A stretch of DNA of 36,023 nucleotides, taken from assembly GCA_026393245.1 (NCBI GenBank), contig JAPLAO010000138.1, forward strand, positions 1 through 36,023, read 5' to 3'. Below are positions 16,566-26,377 of this stretch, one piece after another. Within the stretch, counting starts at the first letter, position 1. Each line of letters opens with the position of its first letter. A program made the translations under genes and the position numbers. The notes under the pieces were generated by a model. That model did not search any database. It worked only from the letters and a program-made list of their open reading frames with translations, and was not told where the DNA came from. Source of the DNA: Mycobacterium sp. Its GTDB lineage: Bacteria; Actinomycetota; Actinomycetes; Mycobacteriales; Mycobacteriaceae.

Positions 16566-18011
16566 GTGGCTAAAGCTCGCGCGCAGTACCGCTGCTCAGA
16601 ATGCCACCACATGGCCGCGAAATGGGTGGGTCGCTGTCCTGAGTGCGGCACGTGGGGCACGGTTGACGAGGTCGTGGTTTCCGCAATCCTCGGCGGCACC
16701 GGTGGGCGCAGCACGGTTCCTTCTACTCCGGCCGTTCCCCTGAGTTCCATCGATCCTGATCGCACCCGGCACTTTCCCACCGGCGTCAGCGAACTCGACC
16801 GCGTACTCGGCGGTGGCGTGGTACCCGGTTCGGTGTGTCTGCTGGCCGGTGATCCGGGCGTCGGCAAGTCGACCCTGCTGCTCGAGGTGGCCCATCGGTG
16901 GGCGCTGGCCGGGCGGCGCGCACTGTACGTCTCAGGCGAGGAGTCGGCGGGCCAGATTCGGATGCGCGCCGAGCGCACCGGCAGCGCTCATGACGAGGTC
17001 TACCTGACTGCGGAGTCTGACCTCCAGACGGTGCTCGGCCATATCGACCAGGTGAGCCCGAGCCTGGTGGTCGTCGACTCGATTCAGACCATGACCGCAG
17101 GCGACACCGACGGAGTGGTCGGCGGCGTAACCCAGGTCAGGGCGGTCACCGCGGCTCTCACCGCAGCTGCCAAATCAAGCGGCATCGCAATGGTCCTCGT
17201 CGGGCACGTCACCAAGGACGGCGCGATAGCCGGCCCGCGTTCGCTGGAACATCTGGTGGATGTGGTGCTGCACTTCGAGGGTGACCGCAACACGGCACTC
17301 CGGATGGTCCGCGGCGTCAAGAACCGGTTCGGGGCGGCTGATGAAGTCGGCTGTTTTCTCCTGCAGGACAATGGAATCCGCGGTGTGGCAGACCCTTCGG
17401 GGTTGTTCCTGGACCAACGACCCGAGCCGGTACCCGGCACCGCGGTCACAGTGACGCTGGATGGCAAGCGGCCATTGATCGGTGAGATCCAGTCACTGTT
17501 GGCCCGACCGGCCAACCCGGGAGCACCTCGGCGCGCCGCAGTCAGTGGCATCGATCAGGCGCGCGTGGCGATGATCGTTGCCGTGCTCGAGAAGCGCGCC
17601 ATGGTGCCGATCGGCGCGATGGACATTTACCTGTCAACAGTCGGCGGCATGCGACTGACCGACCCGTCTTCTGATCTCGCGGTCGCCATGGCGATGGCTT
17701 CTGCCTTCACCAGCAGGCCACTGCCGGCCACCACCGTGGTGATCGGCGAGGTCGGCTTGGCCGGGGACCTGCGCCGGGTAACCGGCATGGACCGCCGACT
17801 GGCCGAGGCCGCCCGCCTCGGCTTCACCACCGCACTGGTACCGGCCGATTGCGGACCCGCCCCGAAGGGACTGCGCACTCTTGAGTCCGCCACTATCGGC
17901 GCCGCATTGCGGGCCATGATGTCACTGACCGAATCGCGACTGCGGGTGGTGCCGCCGCCGCCGCAGAACGACGACGGGTACGGCGACGGTTGGGTACCCG
18001 GCGGGCAATGA
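16566..18011 (+). CDS. radA: DNA repair protein RadA (Sms)
   Basis: The 481-residue RecA-like ATPase/helicase acts in recombination and branch migration. It has an N-terminal C4 zinc finger (Cys10, Cys13, Cys24, Cys27 in [20 protein letters not shown]), Walker A GDPGVGKS at 95-102, the RadA-specific KNRFG motif near residue 252, and a C-terminal Lon-protease-like domain lacking protease function ([20 protein letters not shown]). The GTG start at 16566 matches the conserved [10 protein letters not shown] beginning. In M. tuberculosis and relatives disA follows directly, and DisA and RadA interact functionally in several bacteria; here no disA follows. Confidence 0.96.
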   Translation: MAKARAQYRCSECHHMAAKWVGRCPECGTWGTVDEVVVSAILGGTGGRSTVPSTPAVPLSSIDPDRTRHFPTGVSELDRVLGGGVVPGSVCLLAGDPGVGKSTLLLEVAHRWALAGRRALYVSGEESAGQIRMRAERTGSAHDEVYLTAESDLQTVLGHIDQVSPSLVVVDSIQTMTAGDTDGVVGGVTQVRAVTAALTAAAKSSGIAMVLVGHVTKDGAIAGPRSLEHLVDVVLHFEGDRNTALRMVRGVKNRFGAADEVGCFLLQDNGIRGVADPSGLFLDQRPEPVPGTAVTVTLDGKRPLIGEIQSLLARPANPGAPRRAAVSGIDQARVAMIVAVLEKRAMVPIGAMDIYLSTVGGMRLTDPSSDLAVAMAMASAFTSRPLPATTVVIGEVGLAGDLRRVTGMDRRLAEAARLGFTTALVPADCGPAPKGLRTLESATIGAALRAMMSLTESRLRVVPPPPQNDDGYGDGWVPGGQ

Positions 18012-18135
18012 TCCGTTGCGATGTCTCGTCGCAGTTGGTTGTATCGGTCCGGCGGCGGTTGTCCTAGCTTATGAATCACCTAGTTGAGGAACCGCCTAGC
18101 CGGATCAGCCGCCCGGTGCCGGCATGGGTGCCCGA
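18008..18135 (+). other. Site where disA is expected; only a 19-codon residual open frame remains
   Basis: In M. tuberculosis disA (Rv3586, about 358 codons) lies between radA and Rv3587c. Here 124 bases separate the radA stop from the Rv3587c-like stop. They contain no recognisable DAC-domain or helix-hairpin-helix coding. An open frame starting with the ATG that overlaps the radA TGA (18008-18067) encodes only 19 residues, beginning [10 protein letters not shown]. It could be a fusion remnant of the disA ends, but I cannot demonstrate similarity. Confidence 0.6.
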
Positions 18136-18163
18136 TCAGCCGCCCGGTGCCGGCATGGGTGCC
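18103..18163. repeat. 31-bp tandem duplication spanning the stop of the Rv3587c-like gene
   Basis: Two copies with a period of 31 bases begin at 18103 and 18134 (each starts GATCAGCCGCCCGGTGCCGG); they are identical over the first 30 bases. The unit contains the end and stop codon of the minus-strand gene, so the protein is unchanged. The duplication abuts the disA-less junction. Confidence 0.9.
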
Positions 18164-18933
18164 GGCTCACCGGCCGGAGCAGGCGGCGCGGGCTCACCGA
18201 CCGGCGCGTCGGGTGCGGCCGGGGCGGGCGGCGGTGCGTCGGCAAGAATGAACGGCACCGGGGCCGAGCGCAAGTTCCCCAATTGAACGACCAGGTTGTA
18301 GGTGCCGACACCGATCGGCTCCCGCGGCAGCGGGCACTCGGGGGCCGATCCCATGGCGGTCCACGTGACTTCGGTGGTGACCTGCTCGCCCGGGTTAAAC
18401 GTTTTCACCAGGGTCTCGTTGGATGGTGCGCAGTCCAGGTTTGACCACAGCCGCGTGTTATCCAACGAGTAGACATAGGCGGCCAGTACCGCTGCCCCGA
18501 CGTCGCGCTTGCAGGCGACCAGACCGATATTGGTAACGACCATGGTGAACTTCGGCTGGTCCCCGATGACGTACTGCGGGGAGTTGGTGATGCCCTTCAC
18601 CGCCAGCGTCGAGTCGGGGCAGTCATCACCGGCCTGCAGGATAGGCGGAGGCTCGACGGCCTCGGTGGGCGTCGGCGTGGGAGCGGCACTGGACTCGGCC
18701 GGAGCGATAACGGGAGTCTTGTCCTCCGGCTGGGGAGTTTGAGTTGTGCCGGTGCTGGCGGTCTTGGCCGAGTCCGAACCCCCGAAGATAGCGAAGGCGA
18801 TTCCGGCGACCAGGGCGATGGCGAGCGCGGCGATACCGAGTGCGAGTCCCCGGCGCCGCCAATAGACCTGAGGTGGCAGTGGGCCTTGCGGTTCGAGATC
18901 CAGCACGTTCTTACCGTAAGGGCAGGTCACCAT
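18136..18933 (-). CDS. Membrane-anchored secreted protein, Rv3587c orthologue
   Basis: The 265-residue protein has a short cytoplasmic N terminus (MVTCPYGKNVLDLEP), one membrane helix (about residues 30-51) and a Thr/Pro/Ser-rich linker. A folded extracellular domain of about 130 residues follows, with four cysteines (DDCPDSTLAV, ACKRD, DCAPSN, PECPLP) that could form two disulfides. The tail is Pro/Ala/Gly-rich (PVGEPAPPAPAGEP). Function is unknown. It begins 50 bases after canB and is probably co-transcribed with it. Its stop lies inside a 31-bp duplication. The sequence gives no catalytic motif. Confidence 0.88.
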   Translation of the reverse strand: MVTCPYGKNVLDLEPQGPLPPQVYWRRRGLALGIAALAIALVAGIAFAIFGGSDSAKTASTGTTQTPQPEDKTPVIAPAESSAAPTPTPTEAVEPPPILQAGDDCPDSTLAVKGITNSPQYVIGDQPKFTMVVTNIGLVACKRDVGAAVLAAYVYSLDNTRLWSNLDCAPSNETLVKTFNPGEQVTTEVTWTAMGSAPECPLPREPIGVGTYNLVVQLGNLRSAPVPFILADAPPPAPAAPDAPVGEPAPPAPAGEPAPMPAPGG

Positions 18934-18983
18934 CAGCTGTCCGACCGCGCCCGGCGTGTCGCCTTTGTCGCGGTATTTCGGCG

Positions 18984-19601
18984 TTAATCGCCGATATAGC
19001 CGAGTTGTTCGCGCAACGTCACCCGGCCGTCGGCGAGACGGTAGGTCAACCCGACGATCGCCAGTTCACCGCGTTCGACCCGGTCGGCTATCGCTCTCGA
19101 CCGCGCCAGCAGTTGAGTACCGGTCTCGATGACGTGACGGGTTTCGAACTCATCAACCCGGGTTAGACCTTCCCGGCGGCCCAGCATGATCGACGGCGTC
19201 ACCCGCTCCACGATGTCTCGAACGAACCCGCCGGGCACCTGTCCTTTGTCGAGGGCGTCCAGTGTGGCCTGCACCGCCCCGCAGCAGTCGTGGCCGAGGA
19301 CGGCAATCAGCGGGACGTCGAGAACCGTCACGGCGTATTCGATGGATCCCAGGACCGCGGAGTCGATGACCTGGCCGGCGGTTCGAACCACGAACATATC
19401 GCCCAGACCCTGGTCGAAGATGATCTCGGCGGCCACCCGACTGTCGGCACAGCCGAACAACACCGCCGTCGGTCGCTGGGCGACCGCGAGACTTGCCCGA
19501 TGCTCGATGCTCTGGCTCGGATGCTCAGGCCGGCCCGCGACAAACCGCTCGTTACCCTGCTTGAGTGCCATCCACGCCTGTGCAGGACTGGTTTTCGACA
19601 T
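18984..19601 (-). CDS. canB: Beta-class carbonic anhydrase (CanB, Rv3588c orthologue)
   Basis: The 205-residue zinc enzyme interconverts CO2 and bicarbonate. The zinc site is Cys51, His104 and Cys107, with the Asp53-Arg55 dyad (FGCADSRVAAE and LGHDCCGAV). The family length is about 205-210. I chose ATG 19601 (MSKTSPAQAWMALKQGNERF) because it aligns with the M. tuberculosis start; the open frame extends 49 codons further into mutY without coding signal. The start codon shares CATG with the divergent mutY start, so any leader would overlap mutY. Confidence 0.94.
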   Translation of the reverse strand: MSKTSPAQAWMALKQGNERFVAGRPEHPSQSIEHRASLAVAQRPTAVLFGCADSRVAAEIIFDQGLGDMFVVRTAGQVIDSAVLGSIEYAVTVLDVPLIAVLGHDCCGAVQATLDALDKGQVPGGFVRDIVERVTPSIMLGRREGLTRVDEFETRHVIETGTQLLARSRAIADRVERGELAIVGLTYRLADGRVTLREQLGYIGD

Positions 19602-20562
19602 GGCTCGTATTCTGCACTCTCGCCGATCGGTCGGTTCCATGACCATCCCCGCCGAGGATCTCATCAGTTGGTTCGCGGAGGCCAGACGCGAACTTCCGTG
19701 GCGCGCTCCGGGCGTGAGCGCCTGGCAGATCCTGGTCAGTGAATTCATGCTTCAACAAACCCCGGTCGCGCGGGTGGCGCCGATCTGGGTGGACTGGGTT
19801 GCGCGCTGGCCCACGCCGTCGGCAACGGCAGCGGCCGGGTCTGCCGATGTCCTGCGCGCCTGGGGCAAACTCGGCTATCCACGCCGGGCCAAGCGACTGC
19901 ACGAATGCGCCGTCGTGGTCGCTACCGAGCACGCTGACGTAGTGCCCGACGATGTCGACATACTCCTGGGCCTACCCGGGGTCGGCGCCTACACCGCTCG
20001 AGCGGTCGCCTGCTTCGCCTACCGCGCAAGGGTTCCCGTCGTCGACACCAATGTCCGTCGAGTAGTTGCACGCGCAATCCACGGCCTGGCCGATGCCGGC
20101 AACCCGTCGACGGTGCGCGACCACGCGGACGTCGAGGCTCTGCTACCGGAAGGTGCTGCGGCAGCTGAGTTTTCGGCCGCGTTGATGGAGTTGGGCGCGG
20201 TGGTATGTACCGCCCGCGCACCCAAATGCGGGATATGTCCGCTCACGACCTGCGCTTGGCGCGACGCCGGCTATCCGGTGGGCGACGGCCCGCCGCGGCC
20301 CGCGCAGCGCTACGCCGGAACCGATCGGCAGGTTCGAGGGAAGTTGCTTGATGTGCTCAGGGCGAGTTCGGTGCCAGTGCCGCGAGCGCACCTCGACGTG
20401 GTGTGGCTGACCGACACCGCGCAGCGTGACCGCGCACTGGATTCGCTATTGGTGGATGGTTTGGTCGAGCAGACTGCAGACGGCCGCTTCGCCCTGGCAG
20501 GCGAAGGCGAAGGCGACGATGCGCGCCCAGCGAAGGCAGTTAACGCCGAGCCGAACGCCTAG
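19600..20562 (+). CDS. mutY: A/G-specific adenine DNA glycosylase MutY
   Basis: The 320-residue base-excision repair enzyme removes adenine paired with 8-oxoguanine. The HhH-GPD domain includes Glu48 (SEFMLQQTPVARV), the helix-hairpin-helix LPGVGAYTARAV and Asp149 (VPVVDTNVRR). Four cysteines at 203, 210, 213 and 218 can hold the [4Fe-4S] cluster. The C terminus is shorter than E. coli MutY, as in mycobacteria. ATG 19600 (MARIL) parallels the M. tuberculosis N terminus (MPHIL as I recall it); ATG 19639 is the alternative. No Shine-Dalgarno precedes either, which fits a leaderless transcript. The stop shares CTAG with the convergent hydrolase stop. Confidence 0.94.
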   Translation: MARILHSRRSVGSMTIPAEDLISWFAEARRELPWRAPGVSAWQILVSEFMLQQTPVARVAPIWVDWVARWPTPSATAAAGSADVLRAWGKLGYPRRAKRLHECAVVVATEHADVVPDDVDILLGLPGVGAYTARAVACFAYRARVPVVDTNVRRVVARAIHGLADAGNPSTVRDHADVEALLPEGAAAAEFSAALMELGAVVCTARAPKCGICPLTTCAWRDAGYPVGDGPPRPAQRYAGTDRQVRGKLLDVLRASSVPVPRAHLDVVWLTDTAQRDRALDSLLVDGLVEQTADGRFALAGEGEGDDARPAKAVNAEPNA

Positions 20563-21380
20563 TCCGCGGGCAACGAGGCGAGGAATGTCTCCACCGCTCG
20601 CCGATAGCCCTCCGGTGCGTCATCGTGGACCAGATGACCAGCACCGGCCACCTTCACGTAGGTGGCGCGCTCGCCGGCGATCTCCGCCATCGTGGCCATC
20701 TGCCCGGGTGGGACAACCGAGTCTCCGGCCTCGATCAGCAACACCGGTGCCTGGACCGCTCGCCACTGCGACCAGTAGTCCCGGGTCCCCCACTCGGCCG
20801 CGATCGCGATCCACTGCTCAGGCTTACCGTGCAACCGCCAGCCGGTCGGCGTTCGGTCGAAGGCCTCCAGGAAGTACCGGCCCGCTATGGGTCCGAATTC
20901 CGCGAAAACCGTTTCAGCAGAATCGAATTCCTCGGGTAGTGCGTGCAACCATGGTTCCCATGAACCGACGGTTCGGCCGACGAAATCCGCTGCCATATCC
21001 TCGACCACGAGCGCGCTGACCAAGTCGGGTCGCGCAGCGGCCAGGCACCAGGCGTGCAGCCCACCCATCGAGTGGCCGATTAGTACAGCGGGCACGCCGA
21101 GAGGGTCGACGGCCGCAGCAAGGTCGGCCACAAACCGCTCGGTGCTGATCGACGCCGGGTCATCGACATCACGGCCACGATGCCAGGGCGCATCGTAGGT
21201 GTAGACCGAGCCAAGCAGGGTCAGCCACGGCAGCTGACGCGACCAAGTGCTGCCGCGACCCATCAGCCCATGGACAAGGACCAGCGGCAAGCCGGTACCG
21301 CCGCAATAGTTCAGCTGGGAACTCACAGTCCCATCTTGGACCCGCCCGGCGCTTTGATGGGCGCGGTAGCCTTGCGACAT
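20559..21380 (-). CDS. Alpha/beta-fold hydrolase (Rv3591c orthologue)
   Basis: The 273-residue enzyme has the oxyanion motif LVHGLMGRGSTW, nucleophile Ser104 in GHSMGG, predicted acid Asp220 (IEAGDSVVP) and His249 (GAGHLVHDD). It is probably a cytosolic esterase or hydrolase of unknown substrate. I chose ATG 21380 (MSQGYRAHQS); the longer frame to 21515 overlaps mhuD and is unlikely. Its start shares CATG with the divergent mhuD and its stop shares CTAG with the convergent mutY, so both ends overlap neighbours. Confidence 0.9.
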   Translation of the reverse strand: MSQGYRAHQSAGRVQDGTVSSQLNYCGGTGLPLVLVHGLMGRGSTWSRQLPWLTLLGSVYTYDAPWHRGRDVDDPASISTERFVADLAAAVDPLGVPAVLIGHSMGGLHAWCLAAARPDLVSALVVEDMAADFVGRTVGSWEPWLHALPEEFDSAETVFAEFGPIAGRYFLEAFDRTPTGWRLHGKPEQWIAIAAEWGTRDYWSQWRAVQAPVLLIEAGDSVVPPGQMATMAEIAGERATYVKVAGAGHLVHDDAPEGYRRAVETFLASLPAD

Positions 21381-21696
21381 GACCGTGGTGAAGATCAATG
21401 CAATCGAGGTGCCGCCCGGTGCCGGCCCAGAATTGGAGAAACGGTTCTCCAACCGCGCGCACGCGGTCGACGGCCAGCCGGGATTCCTCGGATTCCAATT
21501 ACTGCGACCGATCAAAGGCGACCACCGCTACTTCGTCGTCACCCAGTGGGAGTCCGAGGAGGCCTTCCAGACCTGGGCCGCCGGTCCCGCGATCGCCGCC
21601 CACGCCGGTGAACGCGCCAACCCGGTGTCGATCGGTTCACAACTGCTCGAGTTCGAGGTCGTGCTGGACGTTGCACGGTCCAATACCGAGGGATAG
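21379..21696 (+). CDS. mhuD: Haem-degrading monooxygenase MhuD
   Basis: The 105-residue antibiotic-biosynthesis-monooxygenase-fold protein matches MhuD (Rv3592), a dimeric enzyme that opens haem to mycobilin and frees iron. Visible conserved residues are Asn7 (VVKINAIEV), the catalytic-site Trp in TQWESEEAFQTW, and the haem-ligand His in AAHAGERANP. The length and sequence agree closely with the mycobacterial enzyme. Its ATG shares CATG with the divergent hydrolase gene, so a leaderless transcript or a promoter inside the hydrolase gene is expected. It overlaps lpqF downstream. Confidence 0.95.
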   Translation: MTVVKINAIEVPPGAGPELEKRFSNRAHAVDGQPGFLGFQLLRPIKGDHRYFVVTQWESEEAFQTWAAGPAIAAHAGERANPVSIGSQLLEFEVVLDVARSNTEG

Positions 21697-23032
21697 CGCG
21701 CGCCGGCCACACCGGCGCGCGGCGGCACTGACCACCGCGATCACAGTCGTTGCCGGACTGGCGACCGGCTGTGCTTCGCCGAGTGCGCCCGCGGCCAACC
21801 CCGGTGTGCGGATCGAAACGAACACCCCGCAAGGTGTCCGGGCCAAGCAGGTCATGGACATGCTGAACTCCGATTGGCCCATCGGGCAGGTCAGCGTCAA
21901 GACGTTGGCCGCACCCGACATGGTGGACCCGATCGAGGCGACGATGGAATCGCTGTGGTGGGACCGGCCCTACACGCTGACCGGGGTCGAAATCGGCGCG
22001 GGCTCAGCCCGATTGCATCTGCTGACCTCCTTCGGCGCGCGCCAAGACATCGAGTTGCGCACCAACGACCAGACCATGGTCACTCGGATGGTTTCCACTA
22101 CCCGCAAGCCGACGATCAGCTCATGGGGCGACGTCGACGCCGCACTTAGCCAAACCGGGGCGCGCTACTCGTATCAGGTTTCCAAGGTTAACGACGGCGC
22201 GTGCGAGAAGGTCGCCGGAACCAACACTGCCGAATCATTGCCGCTGGCTTCGATTTTCAAGACCTATGTGCTTTTCGCCGTCGAGGACGCCGTACTCGCC
22301 GGAACGCTGCAGTGGAACGACACGCTGACAATCACCAGCGAAGCCAAGAAACTCGGATCGTCGGGTTTCGACAAACTCCCGCCCGGCTCGCACATCACTG
22401 TCCGCCAAGCGGCGGGCAAGATGATCGCCACCAGTGACAACATGGCCACCGACCTGTTGATCGGGCGAGTCGGCACCGCGGCCGTCGAGCGAGCACTCGT
22501 TCGTGCCGGCCACCACGACCCGGCGAGCATGACGCCCTTCCCCACCATGCGCGAACTCTTCGCGGTGGGCTGGGGCAATCCGGATGTGCGTGAGCAATGG
22601 AAGACCGCCACTCCAACAGCTCGGGCAGAGTTGTTGAAACAGGCCAATTCCCGCCCCTACGAACCGGATCCGCAACGTACGCATGCGCCCGGATCCGCCT
22701 ACGGCGCGGAGTGGTACGGCAGCGCCGAGGACATCTGCCGGGTTCACGCGCGCCTGCAGCACAACGCCGTCGGGCCGGCCGCGCCGGTCCGCGACATCAT
22801 GAGCGAGGTGGCGGGAATCGATCTGGACCGGACGCTGTGGCCCTACATCGGCGCAAAGGCCGGAAACCTACCCGGGGATCTGACGTTCAGCTGGTACGCC
22901 GTAGACCGGGCCGGTCAGGCCTGGGTGGTCAGCTTTCAACTCAACTGGCCGCGGTACCACAGCCCCAACGCCGGCGGCTGGGTGATGACGATCATCAAGC
23001 AGGTCTTCGGGATACTGCCTCAGTACCGCTGA
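21671..23032 (+). CDS. lpqF: Lipoprotein LpqF, class A beta-lactamase fold (Rv3593 orthologue)
   Basis: This lipoprotein of about 453 residues has a twin-Arg/basic n-region, a hydrophobic core and the lipobox LATGC with lipidated Cys34. The C-terminal domain has all three active-site elements of penicillin-recognising enzymes: Ser194-x-x-Lys197 (LASIFK), Ser255-Asp-Asn257 (TSDNMATD) and Lys396-Ala-Gly398 (GAKAGNLPG). TTG 21671 gives a length close to M. tuberculosis LpqF and overlaps the mhuD end by 26 bases; no ATG or GTG is suitable, so the start is less certain than the gene. It may have D,D-peptidase- or esterase-like activity; true substrate unknown. A strong hairpin follows the stop. 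Confidence 0.88.
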   Translation: MHGPIPRDSARRPHRRAAALTTAITVVAGLATGCASPSAPAANPGVRIETNTPQGVRAKQVMDMLNSDWPIGQVSVKTLAAPDMVDPIEATMESLWWDRPYTLTGVEIGAGSARLHLLTSFGARQDIELRTNDQTMVTRMVSTTRKPTISSWGDVDAALSQTGARYSYQVSKVNDGACEKVAGTNTAESLPLASIFKTYVLFAVEDAVLAGTLQWNDTLTITSEAKKLGSSGFDKLPPGSHITVRQAAGKMIATSDNMATDLLIGRVGTAAVERALVRAGHHDPASMTPFPTMRELFAVGWGNPDVREQWKTATPTARAELLKQANSRPYEPDPQRTHAPGSAYGAEWYGSAEDICRVHARLQHNAVGPAAPVRDIMSEVAGIDLDRTLWPYIGAKAGNLPGDLTFSWYAVDRAGQAWVVSFQLNWPRYHSPNAGGWVMTIIKQVFGILPQYR

Positions 23033-23057
23033 CCGTTACCGCGATGACCAGGTACGA

Positions 23058-23092
23058 AAACGGGCGGTTACCCGACTGAGGAAACCGCCCGT
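23058..23092. terminator. Bidirectional terminator between lpqF and clpC1
   Basis: AACGGGCGGTT and AACCGCCCGTT form a perfect 11-bp inverted repeat with a 13-base loop in the 71-base gap between two convergent genes. There is no long U-run on either strand, but stem strength and position support termination from both sides. Confidence 0.8.
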
Positions 23093-23103
23093 TCGCGTCT
23101 CGC

Positions 23104-25626
<2,523 letters not shown>

Positions 25627-25923
25627 CGCCTATTACCTCTCCATCACCTGGCGCCAAGGTGGGCACCCAGTACCTTTGTTCCACTCTAGTGGGCGGGGGC
25701 GGGGAGATGCTCTCACCCGGTGCTCTCCCCGGTGCTCTCCCCGGTGCTCTCCCCGGGGCCGTACCCATAGAGCGGCGGACACAGCAGTCCAACGCTGAGG
25801 ACCGCCGATTGTTTCCCAGTATCGGGGTTGGATGCTTCGCGTCTAGCGAAACAGTTCTGACGGGGCGATGACGACTCGCAGTGGGGAGGGCCGTCGGACG
25901 GCCCAGGTGCGCCTTTTCGGAGG
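25627..25923. promoter_or_regulatory. Intergenic region upstream of clpC1 (after lsr2)
   Basis: These 297 bases carry the clpC1 promoter region. On the minus strand, TAGAGT (25688-25683), inside the small palindrome CCACTCTAGTGG, fits the -10 pattern TANNNT, without a clear -35. A 12-bp tandem repeat lies further upstream (25708-25756). I see no convincing gene; the open frames here overlap the repeat and lack start signals. Confidence 0.4.
25708..25756. repeat. 12-bp tandem repeat upstream of clpC1
   Basis: Four copies of TGCTCTCCCCGG, the first with one extra base (TGCTCTCACCCGG), lie about 80-130 bases upstream of the clpC1 start codon. Copy-number variation could change spacing in the promoter region. 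Confidence 0.9.
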
Positions 25924-26265
25924 CTAGGTGGCCGCGTGGAAGGCGTCGATGATTTCGGCCGGAATTCGCCCGCGGGTGGAAACCTTGTGACCGCTGCGGC
26001 GAGCCCATTCCCGAATTGCGGCACTCTGTTCGCGGTCGATCGACGCGCGACCTCGACTTGGGCCACCCGAACGGCCGCGACGACGGCCACCCACGCGCCG
26101 TCCGGCGTCAATCCACTGTTTCAAATCCTCGCGGAGTTTCTTTGCATTCTTTGCCGACAGGTCGATCTCGTAACTCACACCGTCGATCGAGAATTCCACT
26201 GTTTCATCGGCAGGTCCGTCACCGTCGAAATCATCGACAAGGGTGACAGTGACTTTCTTGGCCAT
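25924..26265 (-). CDS. lsr2: Nucleoid-associated protein Lsr2
   Basis: The 113-residue H-NS-like protein bridges DNA and silences AT-rich genes. The N-terminal dimerisation domain begins [21 protein letters not shown] basic linker ([10 protein letters not shown]) joins the C-terminal DNA-binding domain, with the AT-hook-like RGR in [14 protein letters not shown] 26265 is preceded by GAGGAAA; the frame continues 16 codons upstream without conservation. The 112-base gap to lysS contains AATGTA (26346-26351), i.e. TACATT on the coding strand, a possible -10 box, so lsr2 may have its own promoter. Confidence 0.97.
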   Translation of the reverse strand: MAKKVTVTLVDDFDGDGPADETVEFSIDGVSYEIDLSAKNAKKLREDLKQWIDAGRRVGGRRRGRSGGPSRGRASIDREQSAAIREWARRSGHKVSTRGRIPAEIIDAFHAAT

Positions 26266-26377
26266 GGGTTTCCTCAGTCTTTCTTTCCGAATGAGTTGTA
26301 CGGATGAGCGCACTCTCCGCTACCGACAATGTGCCATAACAGCACAATGTATTTCAAGTAGCCCAAATCCGTGCAGT

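Noticed and set aside
18008..18067. A real small gene after radA
   Set aside because: Nineteen codons with no recognisable motif; more likely a chance or remnant frame at the former disA site, kept as part of that site.
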